Of a stretch of DNA of 64,000 bases, positions 46,848 to 60,337 are shown piece after piece. Within the stretch, counting starts at the first letter, position 1; each line of letters starts with the position of its first letter. Under the pieces are notes generated by a model. The model ran no database searches. It was not told where the DNA came from and was given only the letters and a program-made list of their open reading frames with translations. This DNA is from Sulfitobacter indolifex (GTDB taxonomy: Bacteria; Pseudomonadota; Alphaproteobacteria; Rhodobacterales; Rhodobacteraceae). Where the stretch lies: contig NZ_CP084951.1 of NCBI RefSeq assembly GCF_022788655.1, forward strand, positions 2,914,001 to 2,978,000, in the 5' to 3' direction. The translations under genes were made by a program, and so were the position numbers.

Positions 46848-47324
46848 ATGCCCTCAATTTATGACGCGATCAAAGAAGATCACGATGAACACCGCACGCT
46901 GCTCAACACCATTGCCGATACCGAAGGCGACAGCGCCGAGCGACGGGATGCTTGGGATCGTTTTTATCACGATGTAAAATCTCATGCCGCGGCAGAGGAA
47001 GAGACCTTTTATTCCAAGCTGATGTCGGAAACTTGGGGCCAAGATCACGCGCGCCACTCGGTCCATGAGCACCAGCAACTTGACGACCTGATGGAAGAGT
47101 TGCGCGAGACTGACATGTCATCTTCAGCGTGGCTGACTCGCTTCAAGAAGCTTAAGCATGATTACGAACACCACATGGACGAGGAAGAAGACGAGCTTTT
47201 CACCCGCGCCAAGAAGGTAATCGGCGAGGAACAGAATGATGAATTTGGCGACAAGTTCCTGATGCGGAAGGAAAAGGAAGCCCAGCTCATCGAAGAAAAG
47301 CGCGAAGACAGTCTTGAGGATTGA
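46848..47324 (+). CDS. Hemerythrin HHE domain protein
   Basis: This 158-residue protein with the di-iron/O2-binding hemerythrin fold has HDEHRTLL, HAAAEEETFY, HSVHEHQQLDDL and HDYEHHMDEEEDELF as metal-ligand motifs. It is strongly acidic (EEE, DED stretches), with a charged C-terminal helix. Likely roles are oxygen or NO sensing, iron storage or stress response, but none is shown here. It follows the small membrane protein. Confidence 0.9.
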   Translation: MPSIYDAIKEDHDEHRTLLNTIADTEGDSAERRDAWDRFYHDVKSHAAAEEETFYSKLMSETWGQDHARHSVHEHQQLDDLMEELRETDMSSSAWLTRFKKLKHDYEHHMDEEEDELFTRAKKVIGEEQNDEFGDKFLMRKEKEAQLIEEKREDSLED

Positions 47325-47436
47325 CCCAAGCCGGTCGCGCCTGCTAGATGTGTTCCCTTAACGTTCTTGTGGATATCCAGCCCCTATGGGCAGGTTGCGG
47401 TTGCAAGAAAGCCCGAGGAAACGCAATATATTGGAT

Positions 47437-48069
47437 ATGAGCGATAATCCATCACAAGACCTACGCGACTTTCTGGGCAAAGACCGGTTTGGCTGCGTCA
47501 TGGCGGACCCGCCGTGGCGCTTCACCAATCGCACCGGCAAGGTCGCACCCGAGCACAAGCGCTTGGCCCGTTATCCCACGATGACGGTGGATGACATCTG
47601 CGCCCTGCCCGTGGCCGACCACCTTGAAGACCGCGCGCATTGCTACATGTGGGTGCCAAACGCGCTGCTGCCCGAAGGGTTGCAGGTGCTCAAGGCGTGG
47701 GGATTTGAGTATAAATCCAACATCATCTGGCACAAAATCCGCAAAGATGGCGGCAGTGACGGGCGCGGTGTGGGTTTCTATTTCCGCAACGTGACCGAAA
47801 TTCTGCTTTTTGGCGTGCGCGGCAAGAACGTGCGCACATTGGATGCAGGACGTCGCCAAGTGAATATGATGCAAACCCGCAAACGTGAGCATTCGCGCAA
47901 ACCGGATGAGCAATATGATCTGATCGAAAGCTGCTCCTGGGGCCCCTACCTCGAACTGTTCGGGCGCGGTGTGCGGGACGGTTGGACCGTTTGGGGCAAT
48001 CAGGCCGAGGCGGACTACAAGCCCGATTGGAAGACCTACAGCTACAATTCCAGTGTCGCGGCTGAGTAA
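47437..48069 (+). CDS. MT-A70 family adenine-specific DNA methyltransferase (R-M system)
   Basis: This 210-residue SAM-dependent N6-adenine methyltransferase of the MT-A70 class has the catalytic motif DPPW (residues 24-27 of MADPPWRF). It also has YPTMTVDDICALPV, WKxxNIIWHKIRKDGG-like helices and KPDEQYDLIE, the C-terminal target-binding Ser/Glu region. I start at ATG 47437; the longer frame adds 17 residues. Its last 17 nt overlap the likely GTG start of a BglII/BstYI-type endonuclease, so it should protect the host at that enzyme's sites. Such enzymes are known among type II systems such as MunI. Confidence 0.9.
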   Translation: MSDNPSQDLRDFLGKDRFGCVMADPPWRFTNRTGKVAPEHKRLARYPTMTVDDICALPVADHLEDRAHCYMWVPNALLPEGLQVLKAWGFEYKSNIIWHKIRKDGGSDGRGVGFYFRNVTEILLFGVRGKNVRTLDAGRRQVNMMQTRKREHSRKPDEQYDLIESCSWGPYLELFGRGVRDGWTVWGNQAEADYKPDWKTYSYNSSVAAE

Positions 48070-48784
48070 TCTGGCGCGGCGCATCGACGATGCAGTATTC
48101 GACAGCGAATGGCTCGTCGAAGACCTGCTGCCTGCCGATCTGCGCGACCGCTACTCTGTCACCAGCTACCGCAGCGCCGCTGCCGTATTGCAACAGCGCG
48201 CGCCGGAAGAACTGGCTGCGATCATCCGCGTGCTGCGTCAGTTCACCATCAGCCGCAGCGAAATCCGCGCGCCGGGCGGCAACCGCATGTCAGCGACGAC
48301 CCGTTTTGCGGAGTATGCCGCGGCAGAGAATTTTCACGAAGAGGTGCGGATCAAGGCCGACCTGCTGGTGCAATTGACCGCCGGAAAAGGCGACAGCGCC
48401 CCCGAGGTCGATCGCATCATCCGCGAGGATTTCATTCACAACCACATGGTCGATTTCTGGCGCGCGCGCGTGGCCTTTGACTATGAATGGAACAGCAAAG
48501 ACCAGACCTACGACCGCGACCTCTATGCCTTTCGCAGTTTTTTCGAGGCTGGCGTAATCGACGTAGGCGTGATCGTGACGCGCGAATTGTCGAACGATTT
48601 CTTCAAATCTCTCGGCAATTGCTTGGATAAGTTCGGCAATGAGACCGACAAAACCGTGAGCGCGAAGTTCGGTGCCAGCACCACCGGCACCCATAAGCTC
48701 ATCAGTCGCATAGCTGCCGGTCGCAGTGGCGGTTGCCCGGTTCTGGTGCTGGGCATCCTACCGGGCAATATCACCCCCGACTGA
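48053..48784 (+). CDS. Putative type II restriction endonuclease, BglII/BstYI family
   Basis: This protein of about 243 residues is not similar to housekeeping proteins. Its C-terminal half aligns by eye with BstYI: VDFWRARVAF, DLYAFRSFFEAGVIDVGVIVTREL and RSGGCPVLVLGILPG against BstYI's TDF...RVAIEVQ, IDVGVEI and PLVLIGI. The presumed metal site is Asp134 with Asp143-Tyr-Glu145, where BstYI has Glu-x-Gln, so catalysis is plausible but altered. BstYI and BglII cut GATC-centred sites; the target here is inferred only. The start is GTG 48053, overlapping the methyltransferase by 17 nt, with no clear ribosome-binding site. Its origin is probably horizontal. Confidence 0.7.
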   Translation: MSRLSNLARRIDDAVFDSEWLVEDLLPADLRDRYSVTSYRSAAAVLQQRAPEELAAIIRVLRQFTISRSEIRAPGGNRMSATTRFAEYAAAENFHEEVRIKADLLVQLTAGKGDSAPEVDRIIREDFIHNHMVDFWRARVAFDYEWNSKDQTYDRDLYAFRSFFEAGVIDVGVIVTRELSNDFFKSLGNCLDKFGNETDKTVSAKFGASTTGTHKLISRIAAGRSGGCPVLVLGILPGNITPD

Positions 48785-48795
48785 GGCGGGGGTGA
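48771..48795. terminator. Hairpin at the 3' ends of the endonuclease and aspS
   Basis: TCACCCCCG (48771-48779) pairs with CGGGGGTGA (48787-48795) across a 7-base loop holding the endonuclease stop codon, with a T-rich tail CGTGTTATTT on the plus strand. It could serve as a bidirectional terminator between these convergent genes. Confidence 0.55.
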
Positions 48796-48813
48796 CGTGT
48801 TATTTAGACGGGA

Positions 48814-50589
48814 TCACTCCTGTGGGATAACCCGCAGGCCCAATTCCATCAGCTGATCGCTTGTGGGCTCGCTAGGCGCATTCATCATCAGGTCTTCGGC
48901 GCGCTGGTTCATCGGGAAGAGGATGACCTCGCGGATGTTCGCCTCTTCGGCCAGCAGCATAACGATCCGGTCAATGCCCGCAGCACAACCACCGTGGGGC
49001 GGTGCGCCGTACTGGAAGGCGTTAACCATACCGCCAAAGCGCTTGCGCACCTCATCTTCGCCGTAGCCGGCGATCTCAAACGCTTTGAACATGATCTCAG
49101 GCTTGTGGTTTCGGATAGCACCCGACACCAACTCGTAGCCGTTGCACGCAAGGTCATACTGATACCCGAGCACCTTCAGCGGATCATCCAGCAGCGCGTC
49201 CATCCCGCCTTGCGGCATGGAGAATGGATTGTGCTCAAAGTCGATCTTTCCGGTCTCTTCGTCCTTCTCGTAGATTGGGAAATCGACGATCCACGCAAAG
49301 GCGAAACGGTTTTTGTCGGTGAGGTTAAGCTCTTCGCCAATCACGTTGCGGGCGCGGCCAGCGACAGCCTCAAACGACTTCGGCTTGCCGCCAAGGAAGA
49401 AGGCCGCGTCGCCAACGTTGAGCCCCAATTGCTGACGGATCGCCTCGGTACGCTCGGGGCCGATGTTCTTGGCCAATGGTCCGGCCGCTTCCATCCCATT
49501 GCCCTGATCGCGCCAGAAGATATAGCCCATGCCGGGCAGACCTTCTTTTTGCGCAAAGGCGTTCATGCGGTCACAGAACTTGCGGCTGCCGCCGGTGGGC
49601 GCGGGGATCGCGCGGATTTCGGTGCCGTCCTGCTCCAGCAGTTTGGCAAAAATCGCGAAACCGGAATCGCGGAAATGCTCAGAAACCACCTGCATCTTGA
49701 TCGGGTTGCGCAAGTCAGGCTTATCCGAGCCATACCACAGCGCGGCGTCCTTGTAGGAGATCTGCTCCCAGGTCTCGTCAACTTTCTTTCCGCCGCCGAA
49801 CTCTTCGAAGATGCCAGCGATCACCGGCTGGATCGTGTCGAACACGTCCTGCTGGGTCACAAACGACATCTCCATGTCGAGCTGGTAGAAATCGGTCGGC
49901 GAGCGATCAGCGCGCGGGTCTTCGTCGCGGAAACACGGCGCGATCTGGAAGTATTTGTCAAAGCCCGAGACCATCAGCAGCTGTTTGAACTGCTGCGGCG
50001 CCTGCGGCAGCGCGTAGAACTTGCCCGGATGCAGACGCGACGGCACGAGGAAGTCGCGCGCGCCTTCGGGGGAGGATGCCGTGATGATCGGTGTCTGGAA
50101 CTCGCGGAAGTTCTGATCCCACATACGCTTGCGGATGGATGTCACCACATCAGACCGCAGAGTCATGTTCTTCTGCATCTTCTCGCGGCGCAGGTCGAGG
50201 TAGCGATACCGTAGACGCGTTTCTTCGGGGTATTCTTGATCGCCAAAAACCTGCAGCGGCAGTTCGGCGGCAGAACCCAAAACTTCGATTTCACGCGCGT
50301 AGACTTCGATCGCGCCTGTGGGCAGCTTGGGGTTAACCAAGCTTTCATCCCGCGCCTTTACGGTGCCATCGATACGCACGCACCATTCTGCGCGAACCTT
50401 CTCCATCTCGGCGAAAGCAGGGCTGTCGGGGTCGCAGATCACCTGGGTGATCCCATAGTGGTCGCGCAGGTCGAGAAACAGCACACCGCCGTGATCCCGC
50501 ACCCGGTGTACCCAGCCGGACAGGCGCACATTATCACCCTTGTTCTCAAGGCTCAGATCGGCACAGGTGTGACTACGATAGGCGTGCAT
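48814..50589 (-). CDS. aspS: Aspartyl-tRNA synthetase (predicted non-discriminating)
   Basis: This 591-residue class IIb synthetase has the N-terminal OB anticodon-binding fold ([27 protein letters not shown]). The catalytic domain carries [21 protein letters not shown] and [27 protein letters not shown], the bacterial GAD insertion and [14 protein letters not shown]. The OB domain has His33 in RDHGG, which matches the non-discriminating type (His31 in Pseudomonas AspRS) that charges both tRNA-Asp and tRNA-Asn. It is convergent with the endonuclease gene. Confidence 0.96.
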   Translation of the reverse strand: MHAYRSHTCADLSLENKGDNVRLSGWVHRVRDHGGVLFLDLRDHYGITQVICDPDSPAFAEMEKVRAEWCVRIDGTVKARDESLVNPKLPTGAIEVYAREIEVLGSAAELPLQVFGDQEYPEETRLRYRYLDLRREKMQKNMTLRSDVVTSIRKRMWDQNFREFQTPIITASSPEGARDFLVPSRLHPGKFYALPQAPQQFKQLLMVSGFDKYFQIAPCFRDEDPRADRSPTDFYQLDMEMSFVTQQDVFDTIQPVIAGIFEEFGGGKKVDETWEQISYKDAALWYGSDKPDLRNPIKMQVVSEHFRDSGFAIFAKLLEQDGTEIRAIPAPTGGSRKFCDRMNAFAQKEGLPGMGYIFWRDQGNGMEAAGPLAKNIGPERTEAIRQQLGLNVGDAAFFLGGKPKSFEAVAGRARNVIGEELNLTDKNRFAFAWIVDFPIYEKDEETGKIDFEHNPFSMPQGGMDALLDDPLKVLGYQYDLACNGYELVSGAIRNHKPEIMFKAFEIAGYGEDEVRKRFGGMVNAFQYGAPPHGGCAAGIDRIVMLLAEEANIREVILFPMNQRAEDLMMNAPSEPTSDQLMELGLRVIPQE

Positions 50590-50796
50590 GATGGTCCCTT
50601 CCTAGGGCTAATTCAGGTTTCGCGCAGGTACACCGTTTGACGGTCGGGAAGTCAAGAGTTTGCTTCCAATAAGGTCTAATCAAACGGTAGTTGCCTTGCC
50701 TTCACGGTGGACTGAGCGGCGCATTGAGCGCCAGCGAATCGTAGTAAAGTGAGGCGGCAAGATCCAATTCGAAGCCGCGCAAAGACCGCCTTGGGC

Positions 50797-50844
50797 AAAA
50801 CAAAAAAGCGCCGCAACCCATTCAGGTGCGGCGCTTTTTTGTTT

Positions 50845-50845
<1 letters not shown>
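50797..50845 (-). terminator. Intrinsic terminator downstream of tRNA-fMet
   Basis: An inverted repeat AAAAAAGCGCCGCA / TGCGGCGCTTTTTT (arms 50802-50815 and 50827-50840) has T-runs on both strands. It follows tRNA-fMet (minus) and could also end plus-strand read-through. The 255 nt between it and aspS hold no gene. Confidence 0.9.
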
Positions 50846-50921
<76 letters not shown>

Positions 50922-51062
50922 TCAATGCCCTCCGTTTAACCTTATCGCAGATGGGCTGCAAGGACATTCGTGCAGAAGATTGAGATTTTTCTTGAGATTT
51001 TTCCCGGGGCCTTTAGCTTTCGCATCTCGAAAACTTTGAGATAGGACCACCCCCCCCCAAAC

Positions 51063-51102
51063 GCAAAACCGCCGCTGCGTGTTTTGCAGCGGCGGTTTTA
51101 TA
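51063..51102 (-). terminator. Terminator-like hairpin between 5S rRNA and tRNA-fMet
   Basis: Arms AAAACCGCCGCTGC (51065-51078) and GCAGCGGCGGTTTT (51086-51099) form a perfect 14-bp stem. On the minus strand it is followed by TTTTGCGTTT and then a run of nine G. The plus strand shows this run as nine C at 51050-51058. tRNA-fMet lies beyond it, so read-through or a separate promoter is needed. Confidence 0.85.
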
Positions 51103-51145
51103 TTTGTGTCATCGTTGAGAGATACTGATGTGAGGAACTTATTAG

Positions 51146-51261
51146 GTTTGGCGATGACCTACTCTCCCACGTCTTAAGACGCAGTACCATCGGCGCTACG
51201 GCACTTAACGGCTGGGTTCGGGATGGGACCAGGTGTTTTGCTCGCGCTATGATCACCAAAC
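51146..51261 (-). rRNA. rrf: 5S ribosomal RNA
   Basis: This RNA of about 116 nt reads TTTGGTGATCATAGCGCGAGC at the 5' end and GGTCATCGCCAAACC at the 3' end on the minus strand. It has the ATCGGCGCTACGG and CCATCTCGTCCC-class internal motif (plus strand GGGTTCGGGATGGGACC). The exact ends are approximate by a few bases. Confidence 0.95.
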
Positions 51262-51384
51262 CAAATAAATTCCTCACGCGCTTTGGGCTGATGCGCAAAG
51301 CGTTGTTAATTCCAAGTCGAGTACAACTGATTGTATGTGTATGCTTTTGATTGATAAGTTGAAGTCTTGCTTCTACTGGATCAA

Positions 51385-54215
<2,831 letters not shown>

Positions 54216-54624
54216 TGATCCAGAAAAAGCAAGACTTAGCGTCTCGCGCGAAGATCAGAAGCTGGTAAGAAACTGATCCTCTTATCCTGTATCAAAAGCA
54301 TACTTTTACCCGCCCAGACTAGCGTCTGGACAAATGAGCGATGCAGATAGCGAACCGTCCGTGCAGGAGGCCCGCGTCATCGCTCTGGTTAGTGTACTTG
54401 ACTTGGACAACATATTCGTTTCAGTCGCGATATGCCTGATAGGCCGAGGAAACAGCCATTCAAACACCGGCCCCGAAGGGCAGCAACCGAGATCATCCCC
54501 TAACGCGGGGCGATCAAACATGTTGTTAGTATCTCTCTTTACGATGTCAATTCGTCTGCGAAACAGACGTTCAAACACACTGTATGTGCTTGAAGGTATG
54601 TTCCGTGTGCCATCCGATGGGGGA
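54216..54624 (-). other. Spacer between tRNA-Ile and 23S rRNA, no gene
   Basis: This 409-nt spacer contains small stable hairpins (GTCTG..CAGAC near 54560, CCCCGCG/TTAGGGG near 54495, GCCCTTCGGGGC near 54475) and the outer arm of the 23S processing stem near 54215-54245. I see no coding potential; short ORFs here are chance. Confidence 0.7.
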
Positions 54625-54701
<77 letters not shown>

Positions 54702-54864
54702 GGTGTGCGCCGGAGGCGCGCACGTCGCACAAACAGCATATTGCGAAGCAATGTGCGAGTTGTGCCAGCGTGTGATAGTAAGACCTGGTTTGTGGCTGGC
54801 CTGCCCTTCTCATCGTTGCTGCGCAACGACTGCCAGGGCGACGCCTTTTGCTCTGCAAAAGGCT

Positions 54865-54940
54865 TGGTGGAGCCTAGGAGGATCGAACTCCTGACCTCCT
54901 GAATGCAAATCAGGCGCTCTCCCAGCTGAGCTAAGGCCCC
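54865..54940 (-). tRNA. tRNA-Ala (UGC)
   Basis: This 76-nt cloverleaf reads GGGGCCTTAGCTCAGCTGGG at the 5' end and TAGGCTCCACCA at the 3' end, with anticodon TGC in TTTGCAT. It is the first tRNA after 16S, closer to 16S than tRNA-Ile, which reverses the usual order. Confidence 0.98.
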
Positions 54941-55080
54941 AAACTTTTGAGACCTACGCGTTCAGCGCAGGACCTATTTTCTGAAGAGATATGAGGACGG
55001 CTCGGTTCTAAATATGGCCGGCTTTGTATGCCGACCTGCTAAGTGTTCCATGAGATGAGCAAGCTCATCTGGCTAGGAAC

Positions 55081-56553
<1,473 letters not shown>

Positions 56554-57412
56554 AAAGCTATTGCTAGCTTATCCTTGACGTCGAACCTCTGCACATCGAC
56601 CTGTACCCCTTACTGAAAGATACAAGCCATTCTCTGCTTGTTGTGCTTGAGACTACAAAGTAGTCGAAAGCCGTCCAAACAGTGAAGCTGACACTCTATC
56701 ATCGGCCGAAGCCTAAGAGCGCGATATACAGACGTTGATCCATCGAATGAACCAAACCGCCCACATATCTCTTCAGATATCAAATTTTCAAACAGCGTTG
56801 AGACAAAAGAAACTGAGATGCGCCCTATCTTCTTGGCGCGCCCCGCCTCTAGTACCTCGAATTTTCCCGCCTTACCGAACCAAACTTCCGCGTCTCCGCT
56901 TCCGTCCGCCCCGTCTGGCGCCCCGTTGGTGCATCTCTGCGCCGCCGGTATGGGGGGTTCTAAGGTTAGTGGCCCAGACCCGCAAGCAGAAATTTGAGAA
57001 AAGGCGATATTTCTGGGAACTTATCCGTAACTCACTGTTTATAAAGCGGATTTGAGAATTTCAGAAGCTATCGTTAGCCCCCTGCCCCCGCTACATCGCT
57101 ATAAGAAGGCGCCGAATAAGGGTGAATCAGTGGCGATTCACCAGAACCGAACGAAGATTACGAGTCGCGTTAGAGAGACTCGCCTTAAGCCATCCGCCAA
57201 GCGTTCCGCGGAGACATAAGCGTAGCAGTGCTATCTGCTTTGGCGCGAATCCGATCCGGGCGGCGTGGCTACCAGTGTGTCGGACCGCCCCAAAACATAA
57301 GGAGCCAACCTGGCTCAGACCGTCAAAGCAGCGGCCAGCGGAACTACATCCACAATACAACGAGCGATCCACCTGAGGAGCGCTTGTTCGTTACAATATT
57401 ACTGAGAGAGTG
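56554..57412. other. Non-coding region upstream of the rRNA operon
   Basis: About 860 nt between 16S and tRNA-Trp hold no gene I can support. The proximal part is the 16S leader with the candidate promoter. At 57121-57142 there is an 8-bp inverted repeat, GGTGAATC agtggc GATTCACC. Two overlapping frames of about 80 codons on opposite strands (57122-57376) show no ribosome-binding site and no recognisable domain. They look like decayed or non-coding DNA. Confidence 0.6.
56958..56985 (-). promoter_or_regulatory. Candidate rRNA operon promoter
   Basis: On the minus strand TTGCGG (56985-56980) and TTAGAA (56963-56958) are separated by 16 bases, within the sequence CTGCTTGCGGG..ACCTTAGAACCCC about 400 nt upstream of 16S. 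This is the best sigma-70-like pair I could see upstream of 16S, but the match is weak at -35. Confidence 0.35.
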
Positions 57413-57488
57413 TGGCAGGGGCTGAGGGACTCGAACCCACGACCCTCGGTTTTGGAGACCGATGCTCTACCAACTGAGCTAAACCCCT
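57413..57488 (-). tRNA. tRNA-Trp (CCA)
   Basis: This 76-nt cloverleaf reads AGGGGTTTAGCTCAGTTGG at the 5' end and CAGCCCCTGCCA at the 3' end, with anticodon CCA in CTCCAAA. In alphaproteobacteria this gene normally lies between tuf and secE-nusG; here tuf is nearby but secE is not. Confidence 0.97.
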
Positions 57489-57632
57489 ATGCCGGGGGTT
57501 TGGGTAGTCGCAAAAGGCCGGCGGATCAAGAGCAGATCTGACCTTTCGGGCCGATATTCATAACTGATTGGAACATTGAGCGCCCGGCTCACGTTTTCTC
57601 GTCGAACCCAGCCCGAAATTGGAGGACGACCG

Positions 57633-58130
57633 ATGACGATGAATAGCCTTAAAGATGTCTACACCGACCAACTGCAAGACCTCTACTCTGCCTGCAAGCA
57701 ATCCCTCGAAGCGACCAATGCTCTGGGACGTGCTGCTGAAGACAAAGAGTTGTCGGAAGCGTTAATCGACGGAAGCAACGGAATCGCCAAGGGAATGGAT
57801 GTGTTGAAGTCCATCTGTGCCAAACACGACCTGGACCCAGATGCCGAGCATTGCCACGGCATGGAGGGCCTCGTGAAAGAGGCTCATAAACATGTGCTGG
57901 AAGAAGACTTTGGCGATAGCGATACGCGCGATGCGATGATCATCACTCAGTACCAGCGGATGGTGCATTATGCACTGGCCGGTTACGGCTGCGTTGTGGC
58001 CTTTGCCAACCGTCTTGGCGAGGATGAAGACGGCGCGCAGCTGCAGCAGCAGCTTGATCATACCTACGATGGCGACCGCCGCATGACCGAGATTGCGACA
58101 AAGGGTGGTGTGAACGCAGACGCGGCATAA
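57633..58130 (+). CDS. DUF892 (YciE/YciF) ferritin-like protein
   Basis: This 165-residue helical bundle protein starts at ATG 57633 behind GGAGGACGACC. It contains DVYTDQLQDLYSACKQSLEATN, DPDAEHCHGMEGLVKEAHKHV and DAMIITQYQRMVHYALAGYG, the DUF892 ferritin-like pattern with Glu and His candidates for metal binding. DUF892 proteins are often stress-induced. It is inserted between tuf and tRNA-Trp and read on the opposite strand from both. Confidence 0.88.
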   Translation: MTMNSLKDVYTDQLQDLYSACKQSLEATNALGRAAEDKELSEALIDGSNGIAKGMDVLKSICAKHDLDPDAEHCHGMEGLVKEAHKHVLEEDFGDSDTRDAMIITQYQRMVHYALAGYGCVVAFANRLGEDEDGAQLQQQLDHTYDGDRRMTEIATKGGVNADAA

Positions 58131-58152
58131 GCACGATTGGCAAGAATGAACG

Positions 58153-58187
58153 CAGGCCGGCTCATCGAGAGCCGGCCTTTTGTATTT
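58153..58187 (+). terminator. Terminator after the DUF892 gene
   Basis: A stem AGGCCGGCTC / GAGCCGGCCT with a short loop is followed by TTTGTATTTTT, about 25 nt after the stop. Confidence 0.9.
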
Positions 58188-58219
58188 TTCGGGCTTTGGT
58201 CGGCGGGGGCGCCCACCAC

Positions 58220-58262
58220 AAAACGCAAAAGGCCGCAGCAGATGCTGCGGCCTTTCGAAAGT
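58220..58262 (-). terminator. Terminator after tuf
   Basis: On the minus strand AAAGGCCGCAGCATC pairs with TGCTGCGGCCTTTT (arms at 58255-58241 and 58240-58227) and leads into TTTTGCGTTTTG. It lies 34 nt past the tuf stop. Confidence 0.9.
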
Positions 58263-58295
58263 CTTACAGGTCAGGCCCAAAAGCCCGGCCAATAA

Positions 58296-59471
58296 TCACT
58301 CAGTGATCTTCGACACAACACCAGCGCCAACTGTACGGCCACCTTCGCGGATCGCGAAGCGCAGACCGTTTTCCATGGCGATCGGTGCGATCAGCTCAAC
58401 GCCGAAAGACACGTTGTCGCCGGGCATAACCATCTCGGTGCCTTCTGCCAGCTGAACGGTGCCGGTCACGTCAGTTGTACGGAAGTAGAACTGCGGACGG
58501 TAGTTCGCGAAGAACGGCGTGTGACGGCCACCTTCCTCTTTGGTGAGGATGTAGGCTTCGGCTTCGAACTTGGTGTGCGGGTTCACGGAACCGGGCTTGC
58601 AGAGAACCTGACCGCGCTCAACGCCGTCACGCTCAACGCCACGCAGCAGCGCGCCGATGTTGTCGCCAGCTTCACCACGGTCCAGCAGCTTGCGGAACAT
58701 TTCCACACCTGTACAGGTGGTTTTCTTGGTGTCGCGGATGCCGACGATTTCGATTTCGTCGCCAACGTTGATCACGCCACGCTCAACACGGCCCGTCACA
58801 ACGGTACCACGGCCAGAGATCGAGAACACGTCTTCGACGGGCATCAGGAACGGCTGGTCAACGGCACGCTCAGGTGTCGGGATCCATGTGTCGACGGCTT
58901 CCATCAGCTTGCGGATGGAGTTCTCGCCGATCTCTTCGTCGCGGCCTTCCATGGCTGCCAGAGCGGAGCCGGGCACAACGGGGATGTCGTCGCCGGGGTA
59001 CTCATAGGAAGACAGCAGCTCGCGGATTTCCATCTCAACCAGCTCAAGCAGCTCTTCGTCGTCGACCTGGTCAACTTTGTTCATGTAGACAACCATCGTC
59101 GGGATGCCAACCTGACGGCCGAGCAGGATGTGCTCACGCGTCTGGGGCATTGGGCCGTCGGCGGCGTTCACAACCAAGATCGCGCCGTCCATCTGAGCGG
59201 CACCGGTGATCATGTTTTTCACATAGTCAGCGTGGCCGGGGCAGTCGACGTGTGCGTAGTGACGTGCTTCGGTTTCATACTCAACGTGTGCGGTCGAGAT
59301 GGTGATGCCACGTGCCTTTTCTTCGGGCGCGCCGTCGATCTGGTCATACGCTTGGAAGTCACCGAAGTATTTGGTGATCGCCGCGGTCAGCGTGGTTTTA
59401 CCGTGGTCAACGTGGCCGATTGTGCCGATGTTGACGTGTGGCTTGTTACGTTCAAACTTTGCCTTTGCCAT
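58296..59471 (-). CDS. tuf: Translation elongation factor Tu
   Basis: This 391-residue GTPase delivers aminoacyl-tRNA to the ribosome. The G motifs are [10 protein letters not shown] (about 19-28), the switch region [23 protein letters not shown], and NKVD. Domains 2 and 3 follow with [13 protein letters not shown] and [18 protein letters not shown]. Length is typical. Rhodobacteraceae often carry two tuf copies; only one is in the window. It is separated from tRNA-Trp by the DUF892 gene. Confidence 0.99.
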   Translation of the reverse strand: MAKAKFERNKPHVNIGTIGHVDHGKTTLTAAITKYFGDFQAYDQIDGAPEEKARGITISTAHVEYETEARHYAHVDCPGHADYVKNMITGAAQMDGAILVVNAADGPMPQTREHILLGRQVGIPTMVVYMNKVDQVDDEELLELVEMEIRELLSSYEYPGDDIPVVPGSALAAMEGRDEEIGENSIRKLMEAVDTWIPTPERAVDQPFLMPVEDVFSISGRGTVVTGRVERGVINVGDEIEIVGIRDTKKTTCTGVEMFRKLLDRGEAGDNIGALLRGVERDGVERGQVLCKPGSVNPHTKFEAEAYILTKEEGGRHTPFFANYRPQFYFRTTDVTGTVQLAEGTEMVMPGDNVSFGVELIAPIAMENGLRFAIREGGRTVGAGVVSKITE

Positions 59472-59633
59472 GGTGGCGCCCTTTTATTTGAGGGGCCCCA
59501 ACGGGGACCCGAACCCTATCTGGCGGGCGATGTATTGGGTCTGGGCGGTAAAATCAAGCGGGACTTGCACCTTGGGGTCACTTAAAGCTTGCCCTCCCTG
59601 ATCCCCGAACGATCTCCGACGCCGAGGCTAAGG

Positions 59634-60212
59634 TTATTTGTCCTCTGGCGCAGAGGCCGAAGCCACCGCCACACCGCCGTTGAACCAGCCCTGCTCGCGG
59701 TTTTGCTTCACAAGGTAGTTCTCAATAGACTTGGCCGCATTCTGGCTAAGGTTCTTTAGCTGCTCTTCGGCAGATTTTGTATAGCCGGACCCAACGACGG
59801 GCCCTTGATCGAAGGATTCGAACACGGTGATCTGATGTGGCTCGGAGTTCAGTTTTTTGTTCTTGGCGTCGTCCCAAACGGTCAGATTAAGGATCAGAAT
59901 GGATTTGGGCGCAAAGAACAGCGGGACACCGGGCTGCGCCAAGACATAGCCTTCGACGCTGATGCCAAAGTGATAGAAACGCTCGCCGTCATAGCGGTCA
60001 AACCGCTCGGCGGTTGCGGCCTGAACGGCAGCGGCCAGTTCATCCTTGCTGACCTCACGGCTGAGCGGGCCTTTCTGGGCCTTGGGGGCCACGACAATAT
60101 TGTGGTGCAGGTTAAAATCGCCGAGCGGGGTCGGCGCGTCGCCCAAATCGGATGCGCCATTACAGGCGGCCAGCGTCGCAACAGTCATCAGCACAGCAAG
60201 AACACGGATCAT
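59634..60212 (-). CDS. Uncharacterised lipoprotein
   Basis: This protein of about 192 residues has a lipoprotein signal (MIRVLAVLMTVATLAAC, Cys17) and a periplasmic region with NLHHNIVVAPKAQKGPLSREVSKDEL and FYHFGISVEGYVLAQPGVPLFFAPKSILILNLTVWDD. I do not recognise an enzyme. I start at 60212 so that the lipobox falls near the N-terminus; the longer reading adds 22 residues. It is divergent from the P450 gene. Confidence 0.8.
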   Translation of the reverse strand: MIRVLAVLMTVATLAACNGASDLGDAPTPLGDFNLHHNIVVAPKAQKGPLSREVSKDELAAAVQAATAERFDRYDGERFYHFGISVEGYVLAQPGVPLFFAPKSILILNLTVWDDAKNKKLNSEPHQITVFESFDQGPVVGSGYTKSAEEQLKNLSQNAAKSIENYLVKQNREQGWFNGGVAVASASAPEDK

Positions 60213-60337
60213 CGGCACATCCCTCGGGGCGTTAATATCGGCAAAGGGGTAGCTGATGGCCAAAGGCGGCGCAATCATTTGCCGCAGTTGCGCCCCTGCC
60301 GTCCCGCCCTATCTTGGCTAAGAGTGAGGACATCATC

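Noticed and set aside
49000..50214. 406-codon ORF opposite aspS
   Set aside because: Shadow frame of aspS with no motif.
57122..57376. Overlapping ~80-codon ORFs on both strands, possible transposase remnant
   Set aside because: I could not recognise any transposase or other domain, and there is no start signal.
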